DNA of 64,000 nucleotides from Pseudomonas viridiflava (GCF_900589395.1 NZ_UUIS01000001.1:184603-248602), one strand, 5' to 3'; positions 18,934 to 28,810 are shown, counted from the first letter of the stretch. Made by a program: numbers and translations. Notes: generated from the letters alone by a model not told the origin.

Positions 18934-19839
18934 TTACGCCGACAGCGACAGCCACTCGACTTCCTGCCCCGGGCTGCGATCGAAATACCGTTTGTACTCC
19001 CGCCCAAACTGCGACGCACTCTGATAACCGACCCTCAGCGCGACCTGGGCCACGCCCAGGCCGTCGCTGACCAGCAGCTGCTGGGCCTTGAGCAGACGCA
19101 GGCGCTTGAGGTATTGCACCGGCGACAGCAAGGTGCTGCGTTTGAAATGCTCATGAAAGGTCGACACGCTCATGTTCGCGCAGCGCGCCAGCGTCTCGAC
19201 ATTCAACGGCTCGGCATAATGCTCGTGCAGGTAGTTGACCGACACCGCCACCCGCGCAAACTGTCCCTGCTGCTCGACCAGCGCCCGCAACACACCGGCC
19301 TGTGGCCCGCGCAGCGCGCTGTACAGCACATCGCGCACCCGCGCCGGGCCCATCACCTGACACTCCAGCGGATCGTGCAGACAACGCAACAGTCGCTCGA
19401 CGCTTTCGCGCATGCCGACATCAAACTGTACGGACGTCATGGACTCCGGGGTCTGCTGGCGGACTTCGTGCCCGGCCACCGGGCCCATGGCTTGCACCAT
19501 GTCACCCAGCAAGGTGCGGTCCAGGGCCACTGAGACGCCGTACAGCGGCATGTCGGGGGTGGCAAACGTCTCGCACTTGAACGGCACCGACAGGGCCTGG
19601 ATCAGGTAATGCCCCGCACCGTACTCGAACGTCCTGGGTCCCAGGAAGGCGACCTTGCTGCCCTGGGCAACGATCATCAGGCTCGGCTCGTAGATCTGCG
19701 GGCTGCTGCCCAGATGGCTGAAGGCGCTGATCAGCCTCACCTCCGGCAGCAGGGTCGAAACCCAGCCCGGCTGGAGGGCCAGCGACTGGATCAGAGACAC
19801 GAGAGTGGCATTGGCTTGAAGATGACGGGTCAGTTGCAT
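18934..19839 (-). CDS. AraC-family transcriptional regulator
   Basis: The 301-residue product (start MQLTRHLQANATLV) has an N-terminal AraC_N-type cupin domain (EVRLISAFSHLGSSPQIYEPSL, MIVAQGSKVAFLG) and a C-terminal double helix-turn-helix (VETLARCANMSVSTFHEHFK; GVAQVALRVGYQSASQFGREYKR). This subclass commonly sits divergent from oxidoreductase genes and activates them. Here it is divergent from a zinc alcohol dehydrogenase gene with a 180-base gap, so that gene is the likely target. The effector is unknown. Confidence 0.88.
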   Translation of the reverse strand: MQLTRHLQANATLVSLIQSLALQPGWVSTLLPEVRLISAFSHLGSSPQIYEPSLMIVAQGSKVAFLGPRTFEYGAGHYLIQALSVPFKCETFATPDMPLYGVSVALDRTLLGDMVQAMGPVAGHEVRQQTPESMTSVQFDVGMRESVERLLRCLHDPLECQVMGPARVRDVLYSALRGPQAGVLRALVEQQGQFARVAVSVNYLHEHYAEPLNVETLARCANMSVSTFHEHFKRSTLLSPVQYLKRLRLLKAQQLLVSDGLGVAQVALRVGYQSASQFGREYKRYFDRSPGQEVEWLSLSA

Positions 19840-20019
19840 GGGGGCGGGCCGGTAGAGAATCAGACAGCCCAATCATCGCAGATCTGCGACCTTGATGGCT
19901 GCTCCTGAACCGCAGCCGTAGAATCAGGCATGAATCACGGAGAAATGGCCATGGCCGCGAGCAGCCCTGAGGATGACAATGGCCCGCCTCAACACGTTGT
20001 CACTTTTGCGAGGCTCCTC

Positions 20020-21072
20020 ATGTACACCGCCATCGGTTATGCCGCCCAATCCCCTACCGCGCCCCTGGCACCCATGACTTTCGAACGCCGCAGCCTGCGC
20101 GCCGATGATGTCGCCATCGAGATCCTCTATTGCGGCGTTTGCCACTCGGATATCCACCAGGCGCGCAACGAATGGGGCATTGCCGTCTATCCCCTGATGC
20201 CCGGCCACGAGATCGTCGGCAAGGTCACCGCCACTGGCTCCCACGCCAGCCGCTACCAGGTCGGCGACCTGGTGGGCGTCGGTTGCATGGTCGACTCGTG
20301 CCGCACCTGCAAGGCGTGCCAGGCGGACCTTGAGCAGTATTGCCTCGAAGGCCCGACCATGACCTACGCCACGCCCGACCGCGTGGACGGCAGCAACACC
20401 ATGGGCGGCTATTCCAGCAGCATCGTGGTCAGCGAGCACTTCGTCGTGCGCATTCCGGAAAACCTCGACCCGGCAGCGGCCGCGCCGATCCTGTGCGCAG
20501 GCATCACCACTTATTCGCCGCTCAAGCATCACGGCGTCAGGGCCGGCCACAAGGTGGGCGTGCTGGGCATGGGCGGCCTGGGTCACATGGGGATCAAGCT
20601 GGCCAAGGCGATGGGCGCCGAAGTGACCCTGTTTACCCGCTCGGCCGCCAAGGCCGCCGAAGCACGTCGCCAGGGTGCCGATCATGTGATCGTGTCCACC
20701 GACGCCGAGCAGATGCAGGCCGCCGCCGGGCGCTTCGATTTCCTGCTCGACACCATTCCGGTGCAGCACGACCTCAACCCTTACCTGGAAACCCTGGCGT
20801 TCGACGGCGTGCACATCCTGGTGGGCCTGATCGAGCCGATCGACCCGCCGGTGCATGCGGCCAACCTGGTCTTGCAGCGCCGCGTGCTGGCCGGCTCCTT
20901 GATCGGCGGCATCGCCGAGACCCAGGAAGTACTGGATTTCTGTGCAGAACATGGCATCAGCTGCGACATCGAGATGCTCGACATCCGCAACATCAACCAG
21001 GCCTACGAGCGCATGCTGGCCGGTGACGTGAAATACCGCTTCGTCATCGACATGAACACCCTCAAGGCCTGA
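20020..21072 (+). CDS. NAD(P)-dependent zinc alcohol/aldehyde reductase (YahK-like)
   Basis: The 350-residue product belongs to the cinnamyl-alcohol-dehydrogenase-like branch of medium-chain dehydrogenases. Catalytic zinc residues are in YCGVCHSDIH and GHEIVG; the structural-zinc cysteines are in DSCRTCKACQADLEQYC. The Rossmann motif GMGGLGHMG is followed by TRS, which suggests NADP preference. The ATG at 20020 has GAGG ahead and matches the family N-terminus; an upstream in-frame ATG at 19930 adds 30 unrelated residues. The stop codon abuts that of the convergent dgo regulator. Broad-range aldehyde reduction is likely. Confidence 0.88.
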   Translation: MYTAIGYAAQSPTAPLAPMTFERRSLRADDVAIEILYCGVCHSDIHQARNEWGIAVYPLMPGHEIVGKVTATGSHASRYQVGDLVGVGCMVDSCRTCKACQADLEQYCLEGPTMTYATPDRVDGSNTMGGYSSSIVVSEHFVVRIPENLDPAAAAPILCAGITTYSPLKHHGVRAGHKVGVLGMGGLGHMGIKLAKAMGAEVTLFTRSAAKAAEARRQGADHVIVSTDAEQMQAAAGRFDFLLDTIPVQHDLNPYLETLAFDGVHILVGLIEPIDPPVHAANLVLQRRVLAGSLIGGIAETQEVLDFCAEHGISCDIEMLDIRNINQAYERMLAGDVKYRFVIDMNTLKA

Positions 21073-21882
21073 TCAGACCGCCCCCAGCTCGGCCGACAGT
21101 TGTGCTGCGATCTGCTTGATCAGCGGCACCAGCTCGGCCATTTTCTCCAGCGGCATGTACGGCACGGTACTGGCCACGCTGATACCGGCCACGATCTGCC
21201 TGCCGGCATCGCGCACCGGTGCTGCCACGCAACGGATCGAAGGTTCGTTGTCCTCAAGGTCGAAGGCATAGCCGCCCTGCACATACTCTTCACGTCGCTG
21301 GCGCAGTTGCTCCCAGGTTTGCGGCTCATGAGCCGGCAAGGCCTGTTGCCGACCCGCCACCGGCTGGCTGATCTCGAACAGGCGCTGCCACTCGTGTTCG
21401 ACGCTGTCGAGCAACAGAGCCTTGCCGATGCCGGTGCGCACCAGCGGCATCCGGTGGCCGACCCGCGAGCGCATTTCCGGGCCGTTGCGGCCCGGATTCT
21501 TGTGCAGATACAGCACCTCGTCACCATCGCGAATCGCCAGGTGCACCGTGTCGCCTGTCAACGTCGATAACTGGTCCAGATAGGGCCGGGCCAGAATCGC
21601 CAAAGGAACTTCTTCACGCGCCTGAAAGCCCAGCTCGATCAGCTTGGGCCCCAGCAGGTACCCCACTTGCGGGACCACGCGCAAATAGCGCTCCTGCACC
21701 AGGCAACTGGCCAGTCGATGGGTGGTGCTGCGCGTGGTGCCGATCGCCCTGGCAATCTCTTTCAGGTCTCGTGCCCCTGCCGCCACCGCCTGCACGACGG
21801 CCAGACCGCGCATCAGAGTCTGGGTGCCGGCCAGCGCCGGTTCTTTGCTGTCGGCGTCGGTCACGGCGGTATCATTTTGCAT
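21073..21882 (-). CDS. IclR-family regulator of the D-galactonate operon
   Basis: The 269-residue product has an N-terminal winged helix (LMRGLAVVQAVAAGARDLKEI, IGTTRSTTHRLASCL) and a C-terminal GAF-like IclR effector domain (ILARPYLDQLSTLTGDTVHL, GIGKALLLD, AGISVASTVPYM). It is the last gene of the dgoKADT cluster, 69 bases after dgoT, so it probably regulates that cluster in response to galactonate or a pathway intermediate. E. coli DgoR is a GntR-family protein, so this is a non-homologous replacement. Confidence 0.85.
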   Translation of the reverse strand: MQNDTAVTDADSKEPALAGTQTLMRGLAVVQAVAAGARDLKEIARAIGTTRSTTHRLASCLVQERYLRVVPQVGYLLGPKLIELGFQAREEVPLAILARPYLDQLSTLTGDTVHLAIRDGDEVLYLHKNPGRNGPEMRSRVGHRMPLVRTGIGKALLLDSVEHEWQRLFEISQPVAGRQQALPAHEPQTWEQLRQRREEYVQGGYAFDLEDNEPSIRCVAAPVRDAGRQIVAGISVASTVPYMPLEKMAELVPLIKQIAAQLSAELGAV

Positions 21883-21951
21883 AGCGAGTCTGGTCCGGTC
21901 TGGAGAAAAGCAGGCGGCATTATGGGCGTGCGCCAGCATCACGGCCAGCCA

Positions 21952-23262
21952 TTACAACTCGATACGCTCCACCTTGCCCACCAGCAGGATGTACGACAAT
22001 GCGCCAATCAGGGCCAGGCAAGCCACGTAGGTGATGGCCGGCGCGAACGAATCGCCGGTGGCCAGGAAACCGATCACGATCGGCGTGGCAATGGCCGCCA
22101 GGTTACCGATGAAGTTGAACGTACCACCGGTCAGGCCCAGCAGGCGCGCCGGCGCGATGGTCGAGACCAGCGACCAGGTGATCGACGCCAGGCCGTTGCC
22201 GAAAAACGCCACGGCCATGCAGGCGATCACCAAGGGCGTCGAGTCGACGAAGTTGGCACCGATGATGGCCGTGGAAATCAACAGCCCGGTGATGATCGGC
22301 AGCTTGCGCGCCAGCCCTACGCTGTAACCACGACGAATCAGCCAGTCGGAAAAGAACCCCGAGCACAGTACGCCGACGAAGGCGGCCAGGAATGGCAGGG
22401 ACGCCAGCAGCCCGGACTTGATGAAGTCCATGCCACGGTATTTGACCAGATAGGTCGGGAACCAGGTCAGGAAGAACCACAGGGTCGAGTTCAGACAGAA
22501 CTGCCCCAGATAAATGCCCCACAACTTGCGCTGGCTGAGCACGATCCCCAGGTCAGCCCATTTGAAGCCGGCTTTCTGTCTGGCAGTGTCGGCCTGGATG
22601 TCCACCAGGCCACCGCCTTCGCGGATCAGCTCGATCTCGGCGTTATTGGCACCCTTGAAGTCTCGCGGCTCGCGGTACACCAGATACCAGATCACCCCCC
22701 ACAGAATGCCGACCGCACCGGTGGCGACAAACACCATGTGCCAGCCGTAATGGGCCTGCAACCACGCCAGTACCGGCGTCAGGAACGCCAGGCCGACGAA
22801 TTGGCCCGAGGTGTAGAAGCCAATCGCCGTGGCGCGCTCACGCTCGGGGAACCACGAAGTCACCACCCGGCTGTTGATCGGGTAGGCCGGCGCTTCCAGC
22901 GCACCGACCGCCATGCGCAGCACGAACAGGGCGATGAAGCTGGCCGCAAAGCCCAGCATCACGGTCGCCAGCGACCAGGAGATGAGCGCCACAGTGTAGA
23001 GAATCCGCGGCGGTACCCGGTCGACCAGCCAGCCACCGGGCAGCTGCATGGCCGCATAGGTCCAGCCGAAGGCCGAAAAGATCAGCCCGACCTCGACCGG
23101 CGTCAGGCCCAGCTCGCTGGTCAACGCCGGCGCGGCAATCGACAGGTTGCTGCGGTCCAGGTAGTTGATGACCACGGTGATGAACAGCAGCACCATGATG
23201 AAAAAGCGCTTGCGGGTAGGCGCGGCCTGGGACGCCGCCGCGCCGATGGTCCGGGTTTGCAT
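21952..23262 (-). CDS. dgoT: D-galactonate transporter, MFS anion:cation symporter family
   Basis: The 436-residue inner-membrane protein has twelve predicted helices and hallmarks of the ACS branch: YLDRSNLSIAAPAL in helix 1, FSAFGWTYAAMQLPGGWLVDRV in helix 2, and AYPINSRVVTSWFPERERA. E. coli DgoT and related hexonate permeases share this pattern. Its position between the dehydratase gene and the regulator supports D-galactonate as the substrate; a related sugar acid cannot be excluded. Confidence 0.88.
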   Translation of the reverse strand: MQTRTIGAAASQAAPTRKRFFIMVLLFITVVINYLDRSNLSIAAPALTSELGLTPVEVGLIFSAFGWTYAAMQLPGGWLVDRVPPRILYTVALISWSLATVMLGFAASFIALFVLRMAVGALEAPAYPINSRVVTSWFPERERATAIGFYTSGQFVGLAFLTPVLAWLQAHYGWHMVFVATGAVGILWGVIWYLVYREPRDFKGANNAEIELIREGGGLVDIQADTARQKAGFKWADLGIVLSQRKLWGIYLGQFCLNSTLWFFLTWFPTYLVKYRGMDFIKSGLLASLPFLAAFVGVLCSGFFSDWLIRRGYSVGLARKLPIITGLLISTAIIGANFVDSTPLVIACMAVAFFGNGLASITWSLVSTIAPARLLGLTGGTFNFIGNLAAIATPIVIGFLATGDSFAPAITYVACLALIGALSYILLVGKVERIEL

Positions 23263-23319
23263 GAGGGTTGCCTCTTATTGGAGTTGTATGAGGACGCAGT
23301 TACAGGGGGCGAAAGCGAC

Positions 23320-24468
23320 TCACCACTCGGCAAAGCTGCCGTCGGCGTGGCGCCAGATCGGGTTGCGCCAGCGATGACCGATGGCGGCCCGCTCGCGCAC
23401 GTATTCTTCGTTGATCTCGATGCCCAGCCCCGGACCGTTGGGAATTTTCACCATGCCGTTGTCGTAGTCGAAGACCTCGGGGTGCTTGACGTAGTCGAGC
23501 AGGTCGTTGCTCTCGTTGTAATGAATGCCCAGGCTCTGCTCCTGGATGAACGCGTTGTAGCAGGCAGCGTCCAGTTGCAGGCAGGCGGCCAGGGCAATCG
23601 GCCCCAGCGGGCAATGCAGCGCCAGCGCCACGTCGTAGGCCTCGGCCATGTTGGCGATCTTGCGGGTTTCGGTGATGCCACCGGCATGCGAGGCATCCGG
23701 CTGGATGATGTCGACATAGCCTTCGCTGAGCACCCGCTTGAAGTCCCAGCGCGAGAACAGCCGCTCGCCCAGTGCAATCGGCGTACTGGTCAGCGGCGCC
23801 AGCTCCTTGAGCGCTTCGTAGTGCTCGCTGAGCACCGGCTCCTCGATGAACATCAGCTTGAAGGGGTCAAGTTCCTTCATCAGCACCTTGGCCATGGGCT
23901 TGTGTACCCGGCCATGGAAATCCACACCGATGCCGACATTCGGTCCGACGGCATCGCGCACCGCCGCCACGCTGGCCAGGGCGCGGTCGACCTTGTCGAA
24001 GGTGTCGAGAAACTGCAGCTCTTCAGTACCGTTCATCTTCACCGCGGTAAAGCCACGCTCCACGGCCTCTTTGGCGGCGCGCGCGGTGTCGGCCGGCCGA
24101 TCGCCGCCAATCCACGAATACACGCGAATCTTGTCACGCACCTGGCCACCGAGCAGGTCACTGACCGACACGCCCAGCGCCTTGCCCTTGATGTCCCACA
24201 GTGCCTGATCGATGCCGGCCAGGGCGCTCATGTGGATCGAGCCGCCACGGTAGAAGCCGCCGCGGTACAGCACGGTCCAGATGTCTTCGATGTTGCGCGG
24301 GTCTTTGCCGATCAGGTAGTCGGACAGTTCATCGACCGCCGCCGCCACGGTATGGGCCCGGCCTTCGACCACCGGCTCTCCCCAGCCGGTCACGCCGTCG
24401 TCGGTCTCGACCTTGAGGAAGCACCAGCGCGGCGGCACGATGAAAGTGGTCAGTTTGGTGATTTTCAT
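23320..24468 (-). CDS. dgoD: D-galactonate dehydratase
   Basis: This enolase-superfamily enzyme dehydrates D-galactonate to 2-dehydro-3-deoxy-D-galactonate. The start at 24468 gives 382 residues, the length of E. coli DgoD, beginning [20 protein letters not shown]. Typical motifs are [27 protein letters not shown], the metal ligands around [10 protein letters not shown] and FIEEPVL, and the catalytic region [17 protein letters not shown]. It lies 33 bases after dgoA and 57 before dgoT. Confidence 0.95.
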   Translation of the reverse strand: MKITKLTTFIVPPRWCFLKVETDDGVTGWGEPVVEGRAHTVAAAVDELSDYLIGKDPRNIEDIWTVLYRGGFYRGGSIHMSALAGIDQALWDIKGKALGVSVSDLLGGQVRDKIRVYSWIGGDRPADTARAAKEAVERGFTAVKMNGTEELQFLDTFDKVDRALASVAAVRDAVGPNVGIGVDFHGRVHKPMAKVLMKELDPFKLMFIEEPVLSEHYEALKELAPLTSTPIALGERLFSRWDFKRVLSEGYVDIIQPDASHAGGITETRKIANMAEAYDVALALHCPLGPIALAACLQLDAACYNAFIQEQSLGIHYNESNDLLDYVKHPEVFDYDNGMVKIPNGPGLGIEINEEYVRERAAIGHRWRNPIWRHADGSFAEW

Positions 24469-24501
24469 AAGCAGGGTCTCTCTTGTTGGAGGGGGCGCCA
24501 A

Positions 24502-25137
24502 TCAGTGGGCGCGGTTGGCCGTGCACTGTTTCCAGGCCGTGACGTAGGCCTTGGCACGGGCAGCAACGTCGGCGGCGCTCATGCCCGGCTTGAACAGTCC
24601 GGAGCCCAGGCCAAAGCCCTGGGCGCCGGCTTCAAGCCACGGCTGCATGTTGTCCGGTGAAATGCCGCCCACCGGCAGCAACACGGTGCCGGTGGGCAGG
24701 ACCGCCAGCCAGGCCTTGATCACGGCCGGGGCCATTTGCTCGGCCGGAAACAGCTTGAGCACGTCGGCCCCCTCGCCCAGTGCGGCAAAGGCTTCAGTGG
24801 GCGTGGCCACACCCGGCGACAAAAACAGCCCTTCGGCCTTGGCGGTGCGCAGCACTTCACGGTCACTGTGCGGCATGACGATCAACTGGCCGCCCGCCTC
24901 CTTGACCCGGCGCACCTGTTCGGGCTGCAGCACGGTGCCGGCGCCGACCACGCAATCGGCCGGCAGGTGCAGGCGCAGCAGGCCGATGCTGTCGTAGGGT
25001 GACGGCGAGTTGAGTGGCACTTCGATGACCCGCAGGCCGGCCTCGTACAGTACATCGCCGATGGCCGGCGCCTCCTCGGGGCGCAGGCCGCGCAGGATGG
25101 CAACCAGACCGTTGCTTTTGAGTGCTTGCTGAAACAT
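24502..25137 (-). CDS. dgoA: 2-dehydro-3-deoxy-6-phosphogalactonate aldolase
   Basis: This class I aldolase of the KDPG/KDPGal family cleaves 2-dehydro-3-deoxy-6-phosphogalactonate to pyruvate and glyceraldehyde 3-phosphate. The 211 residues include the substrate-binding VAILRGLRPEEA and GAGTVL, and the Schiff-base lysine in DVLKLFPAEQ. It follows dgoK with a one-base gap, so the kinase and aldolase are probably translationally coupled, with sequential pathway steps encoded side by side. Confidence 0.94.
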   Translation of the reverse strand: MFQQALKSNGLVAILRGLRPEEAPAIGDVLYEAGLRVIEVPLNSPSPYDSIGLLRLHLPADCVVGAGTVLQPEQVRRVKEAGGQLIVMPHSDREVLRTAKAEGLFLSPGVATPTEAFAALGEGADVLKLFPAEQMAPAVIKAWLAVLPTGTVLLPVGGISPDNMQPWLEAGAQGFGLGSGLFKPGMSAADVAARAKAYVTAWKQCTANRAH

Positions 25138-25138
25138 G

Positions 25139-26146
25139 TCAGACCTCGTTGATCAGAGATACGGGAGTGGGCGCCAACAGCCCGGCCTGCTGCGCCACCT
25201 GCCAGAGGCCGCGCTCGGTGGCCTGCCCGGCCAGTGTCACCGTCGGGAAACCACACAGGGCCAGGGCGCGCTGGTAGCGCTGGCACAGCGCATCGCTGCC
25301 GATCAGTACCACGGCGGGCAGCACGGCTGCTTGGCGCTGCAAGAGGTGGCTCAGGGCAGCCAGCTCATGGCCGATCAGCAATCCGGAGAGATAATCAGGC
25401 TGGGCACTGCCCGACAGTTGCCCGGTCAGGCCCAGCGTGCGGCAGCTGAAAATGGTCGACAGCGGACCGGCAGCCCCTTCGCTGGACCGGGCCACGGCCA
25501 CGCCGCGCTCGAAAGCCTCGACATCCAGCGAACCGGCCGATTGCATGGTGCGGCCCAGCAAGGTGTGCGCACACAGCGCTGCATAGACCTCGCCGGTCAT
25601 GAAGGTATCGAAGTGAACGATGCGTCCCTGGACCACCTGCACCCACTTGCTATGGCTGCCAGGCAGGCCGATCAGCAGGGGCTGGGTGTCATGGGGGCGT
25701 TCAACCTGTCCGGCCAGCACCCCGAGCACCTGGGTTTCTTCGCCGCGCATGACGTTGGGCAGTGCCGAGCGCTGGATCACGCCAGGGATGATATGGACAT
25801 CGATGCCGCGCAGGCTGCGCACCTTGACCAGTGCAGCGCTGAGGCCATCGACGCTGGCCGGTGTGTCCTGATACGGCGCCTCCTGCCAGCCCTGGGCGCT
25901 GCCGACCATGCCACAGGCAATGACCGGTACATGCGGCTGGGCCTCGAGCCAGTCGCCACACGCCTGCTCGAACGCCAGCTCAAAGCCGTCGCTGCAGAGC
26001 TGCCCGGCCACAGGGGCTGGCAGGGTCGGTAATTGCATGATGCCCGCGCTCAGGGAGCGTTGTTCCAGGACCCGGCCATGTTCACCGAGTCGATAGGCCC
26101 GAAGGGAGGTGGTTCCCCAGTCGAGTGCGATCAGTTGCGCCTGCAT
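25139..26146 (-). CDS. dgoK: 2-dehydro-3-deoxygalactonokinase
   Basis: This is the first gene of the galactonate operon and phosphorylates 2-dehydro-3-deoxygalactonate at C6. The 335-residue protein starts with the DgoK signature LIALDWGTTSLRAYRL. Other features are IACGMVGSAQGWQEAPY, LIGLPGSHSKWVQV and TFMTGEVYAALCAHTLLG, all typical of the DgoK sugar-kinase family. A promoter and a dyad operator candidate lie immediately upstream. Confidence 0.94.
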   Translation of the reverse strand: MQAQLIALDWGTTSLRAYRLGEHGRVLEQRSLSAGIMQLPTLPAPVAGQLCSDGFELAFEQACGDWLEAQPHVPVIACGMVGSAQGWQEAPYQDTPASVDGLSAALVKVRSLRGIDVHIIPGVIQRSALPNVMRGEETQVLGVLAGQVERPHDTQPLLIGLPGSHSKWVQVVQGRIVHFDTFMTGEVYAALCAHTLLGRTMQSAGSLDVEAFERGVAVARSSEGAAGPLSTIFSCRTLGLTGQLSGSAQPDYLSGLLIGHELAALSHLLQRQAAVLPAVVLIGSDALCQRYQRALALCGFPTVTLAGQATERGLWQVAQQAGLLAPTPVSLINEV

Positions 26147-26184
26147 TGCTTCACCTTTTGTTTTTCTAAGTGACTGCGAGGCGG

Positions 26185-26214
26185 ACTATAAACCTGACCC
26201 GGGCAAAATCTCAA
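26185..26214 (-). promoter_or_regulatory. Predicted dgo operon promoter
   Basis: On the minus strand TTGAGA (26214-26209), an 18-base spacer and TATAGT (26190-26185) lie about 40 bases ahead of the dgoK start. A TTGACA at 26228-26223 lacks a good -10 at the right distance. Confidence 0.5.
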
Positions 26215-26227
26215 TATATAAATGTCA

Positions 26228-26244
26228 ATCCCATATATAGGGAT
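26228..26244. promoter_or_regulatory. ATCCC-N7-GGGAT dyad upstream of dgoK
   Basis: Perfect 5-base arms (26228-26232 and 26240-26244) flank an AT-only centre, 14 bases upstream of the predicted -35. The position suits binding by the IclR-type regulator encoded at the far end of the operon. The assignment is inferred. Confidence 0.4.
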
Positions 26245-26476
26245 CTAACTGCACATCAGAACACCAGACACCGAGCAATTGCCAGCCAGCGCTGCCCCGG
26301 CCATACTCCTTGCCCATCCAGCCCCAGCCTGCCCGTCGGTCAAACCGAGGGTGGTAACGTGCCTGAAATCGCTCCCCTTCGCTCCACCCTCCCTTTCGTT
26401 GACCTGCATGCGGTTTCCACCTGGCTGGCAGTCCGTTTTCGACCGCTCATTTCCCTCAAGTTCAAGGACATGTGCC

Positions 26477-27631
26477 ATGAAACGTTTTCTGGTGCTCGAC
26501 AGCTTTCGCGGGCTGTGTGCGTTGGCCGTGGTGATTTACCACTCACACATTCTGCAAGGTTTCAGCGAGTGGCTTTTTTTCAGGAATGCCCACGTGCTGG
26601 TGGCGTTCTTCTTCGTGCTCAGCGGTTTTGTGATCAGCCATGCCTATGCCGGCAGGCTCGGGTCGCGCCAGCAACTGGGGCGGTTCGTGACCTCGCGAAC
26701 CTGGCGGATCTACCCGTTGCACCTGGCCATGCTGCTGGCCGCCATCGGCCTTGAGTGTGCCAAGGTGCTGGCCGAACACCTGGGAGTGCCGTTCGGCAGT
26801 GGCAGCTTCAGTGGCCCACGGGCGCCAGAGCAGATCCTGCCCAACCTGCTGCTGATCCAGTCATGGTGGCCAGGCTTCGATGCGCTGTCGTTCAACTACC
26901 CGGCCTGGAGCATCAGCGTCGAGTTCTACCTGTACCTGCTGTTCGGGCTGCTTGGCGTGGTTTTGGGAGGCAGGTCAGGGTATGTCTTCGCCGCGTTGGC
27001 CGTGGGCGCCTTTGTGGCCTTGTACCTGAAGGCCGATTGGCCCACGGAACTGGCGCTGCGCGGCATCGGCTGTTTCTTTGCCGGTTGCATGACTTACGCA
27101 CTGTATTGCAAGCGGCCGAACAGGCGCCTGGGCGTCTGGCCAGCCAGTGTCCTGGAGCTGGCAGCACTGGCCTTGACCGGACTGGCGATCATCCGCTTCG
27201 GCACGGGGCAGCCGTGGGTGATGGCTGTGCCGTTCTGCCTGGTCGTGGGCCTGTTTGCGCTCGAGGCCGGCGTGGTGTCCAGAGCCTTGCGCGCCGCGCC
27301 GTTCATCTGGCTGGGCACGCTCTCTTATTCGGTCTACCTGACCCATGCACTGGTGCTCATGCTGCTGTCGATCAGCGCCAGCCTGGCGGAGAAGTTCACC
27401 GGCCGGGCGCTGACCGTGCAGCACGAAGGCAGCGATGGCCTGCACCGCTATTTCAGTTCAGGCAGCGCCATGGGCGACAACGCCTTTCTGTTGCTGCAGC
27501 TGGCGCTGGTGCTGGGAGTGTCAATGCTGACCTGGCGCTTCATCGAGCAACCCGGCATTGCCCTGGGCAAGCGCCTGAGTACATCCCGCGCCGTTTCAGC
27601 CGGTGGCAACCCGGGCAAGCCGGCCACCTGA
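26477..27631 (+). CDS. Acyltransferase 3 family membrane protein
   Basis: The 384-residue inner-membrane protein (start MKRFLVLDSFRGLCAL, AAGGA 8 bases upstream) has about ten hydrophobic helices and the acyltransferase-3 signatures: VVIYHSH with the catalytic His, FFFVLSGFVISH, and TSRTWRIYPLHL. Members O-acylate surface polysaccharides, lipids or secreted metabolites. No glycosyltransferase or polysaccharide cluster is nearby, so the substrate cannot be named. The upstream ATG at 26279 would add 66 residues without membrane character. It ends at a hairpin shared with asd. Confidence 0.88.
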   Translation: MKRFLVLDSFRGLCALAVVIYHSHILQGFSEWLFFRNAHVLVAFFFVLSGFVISHAYAGRLGSRQQLGRFVTSRTWRIYPLHLAMLLAAIGLECAKVLAEHLGVPFGSGSFSGPRAPEQILPNLLLIQSWWPGFDALSFNYPAWSISVEFYLYLLFGLLGVVLGGRSGYVFAALAVGAFVALYLKADWPTELALRGIGCFFAGCMTYALYCKRPNRRLGVWPASVLELAALALTGLAIIRFGTGQPWVMAVPFCLVVGLFALEAGVVSRALRAAPFIWLGTLSYSVYLTHALVLMLLSISASLAEKFTGRALTVQHEGSDGLHRYFSSGSAMGDNAFLLLQLALVLGVSMLTWRFIEQPGIALGKRLSTSRAVSAGGNPGKPAT

Positions 27632-27645
27632 ACGCCGGACACAAA

Positions 27646-27669
27646 AAAACCGCCGATGAAGGCGGTTTT
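27646..27669. terminator. Bidirectional terminator between the acyltransferase gene and asd
   Basis: AAAACCGCC (27646-27654) and GGCGGTTTT (27661-27669) pair around GATGAA, with A-runs on the left and T-runs on the right. It serves the convergent ends of both genes. Confidence 0.8.
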
Positions 27670-27697
27670 CCTGTTCAAGCGTACAGCCGGTGGACAC

Positions 27698-28810
27698 TCA
27701 GCGCTCCAGCAGGATCCGCAGCATGCGGCGCAGCGGCTCGGCCGCACCCCACAGCAACTGGTCGCCTACAGTAAAGGCCCCCAGGTATTGCGAACCCATG
27801 TTCAGCTTGCGCAGGCGGCCGACCGGTACGCTCATGGTGCCGGTCACAGCTGTCGGGCTCAATTCCTTGATGCTGGCTTCGCGGTGGTTCGGCACCAGCT
27901 TGACCCAGGGATTGTGCTGACTGATCAAGCTTTCGATGTCCGCAATCGGCACATCCTTGTTCAGCTTGATGGTCAGTGCCTGGCTGTGGCAGCGCATGGC
28001 ACCGATGCGCACGCAGATGCCGTCGACCGGGATCGGGCTCTTGAAGCGGCCCAGGATCTTGTTGGTCTCGGCCTGGGCCTTCCACTCTTCACGGCTCTGG
28101 CCGTTCGGCAGCTCCTTGTCGATCCAGGGAATCAGGCTGCCGGCCAGCGGCGCGCCGAAGTTCTCGGTCGGGAACGCATCGCCGCGCATGGCGTCGGCCA
28201 CCTTGCGGTCGATGTCGAGGATGGCGCTGGCCGGGTTGGCCAGGTCATCGGCCACCGAGGCATTGACCGCGCCCATCTGGCGGATCAGCTCACGCATGTT
28301 CTGCGCGCCGGCACCCGAGGCCGCCTGGTAGGTCATGGCCGTCATCCACTCGACCAGACCGGCTTCGAACAGCCCGCCCAGGCCCATCAGCATCAGGCTG
28401 ACGGTGCAGTTGCCACCGATGTAGTTCTTGGTGCCGGCGTCCAGCTGCTGGTCGATGACCTTGCGGTTGACCGGGTCCAGCACGATCACGGCATCGTCCT
28501 GCATGCGCAGGCTGGAAGCGGCGTCGATCCAGTAACCCTGCCAGCCGGCCTCACGCAGCTTGGGGAACACCTCGTTGGTGTAGTCGCCGCCCTGGCAGGT
28601 CAGAATCACGTCGAGGGTTTTCAGCTCTTCGATGCTGTACGCATCTTTCAGAGGCGCCACGTCCTTGCCTACCGATGGCGCGGTGCCACCGACATTGGAG
28701 GTGGTGAAAAACACCGGCTCAATGAGGTCGAAGTCCTGTTCTTCACGCATCCGCTGCATGAGCACGGAACCGACCATGCCACGCCAACCGATCAGACCTA
28801 CACGTTTCAT
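27698..28810 (-). CDS. asd: Aspartate-semialdehyde dehydrogenase
   Basis: This enzyme makes aspartate semialdehyde, the branch precursor of lysine, diaminopimelate, threonine and methionine. It has 370 residues. The N-terminal NADP-binding motif is [18 protein letters not shown], the active-site cysteine is in [17 protein letters not shown], and substrate-binding [14 protein letters not shown] and [15 protein letters not shown] are present. This Gram-negative type is encoded, as usual in Pseudomonas, just after leuB (66-base gap). Confidence 0.97.
   Translation of the reverse strand: MKRVGLIGWRGMVGSVLMQRMREEQDFDLIEPVFFTTSNVGGTAPSVGKDVAPLKDAYSIEELKTLDVILTCQGGDYTNEVFPKLREAGWQGYWIDAASSLRMQDDAVIVLDPVNRKVIDQQLDAGTKNYIGGNCTVSLMLMGLGGLFEAGLVEWMTAMTYQAASGAGAQNMRELIRQMGAVNASVADDLANPASAILDIDRKVADAMRGDAFPTENFGAPLAGSLIPWIDKELPNGQSREEWKAQAETNKILGRFKSPIPVDGICVRIGAMRCHSQALTIKLNKDVPIADIESLISQHNPWVKLVPNHREASIKELSPTAVTGTMSVPVGRLRKLNMGSQYLGAFTVGDQLLWGAAEPLRRMLRILLER

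Noticed and set aside
17141-18955. 604-codon minus-strand frame opposite the ETF:quinone oxidoreductase gene
   Set aside because: High-GC antisense artefact. The plus-strand product has intact FAD and Fe-S motifs.
21667-24660. 997-codon plus-strand frame opposite the dgo genes
   Set aside because: It spans three real minus-strand genes and their spacers, and the translation is His/Arg/Gln-rich without domains.
26223-26228. TTGACA on the minus strand as the dgo -35
   Set aside because: The sequence 16-18 bases downstream (TGCCCG) is not a -10. The TTGAGA/TATAGT pair fits better.
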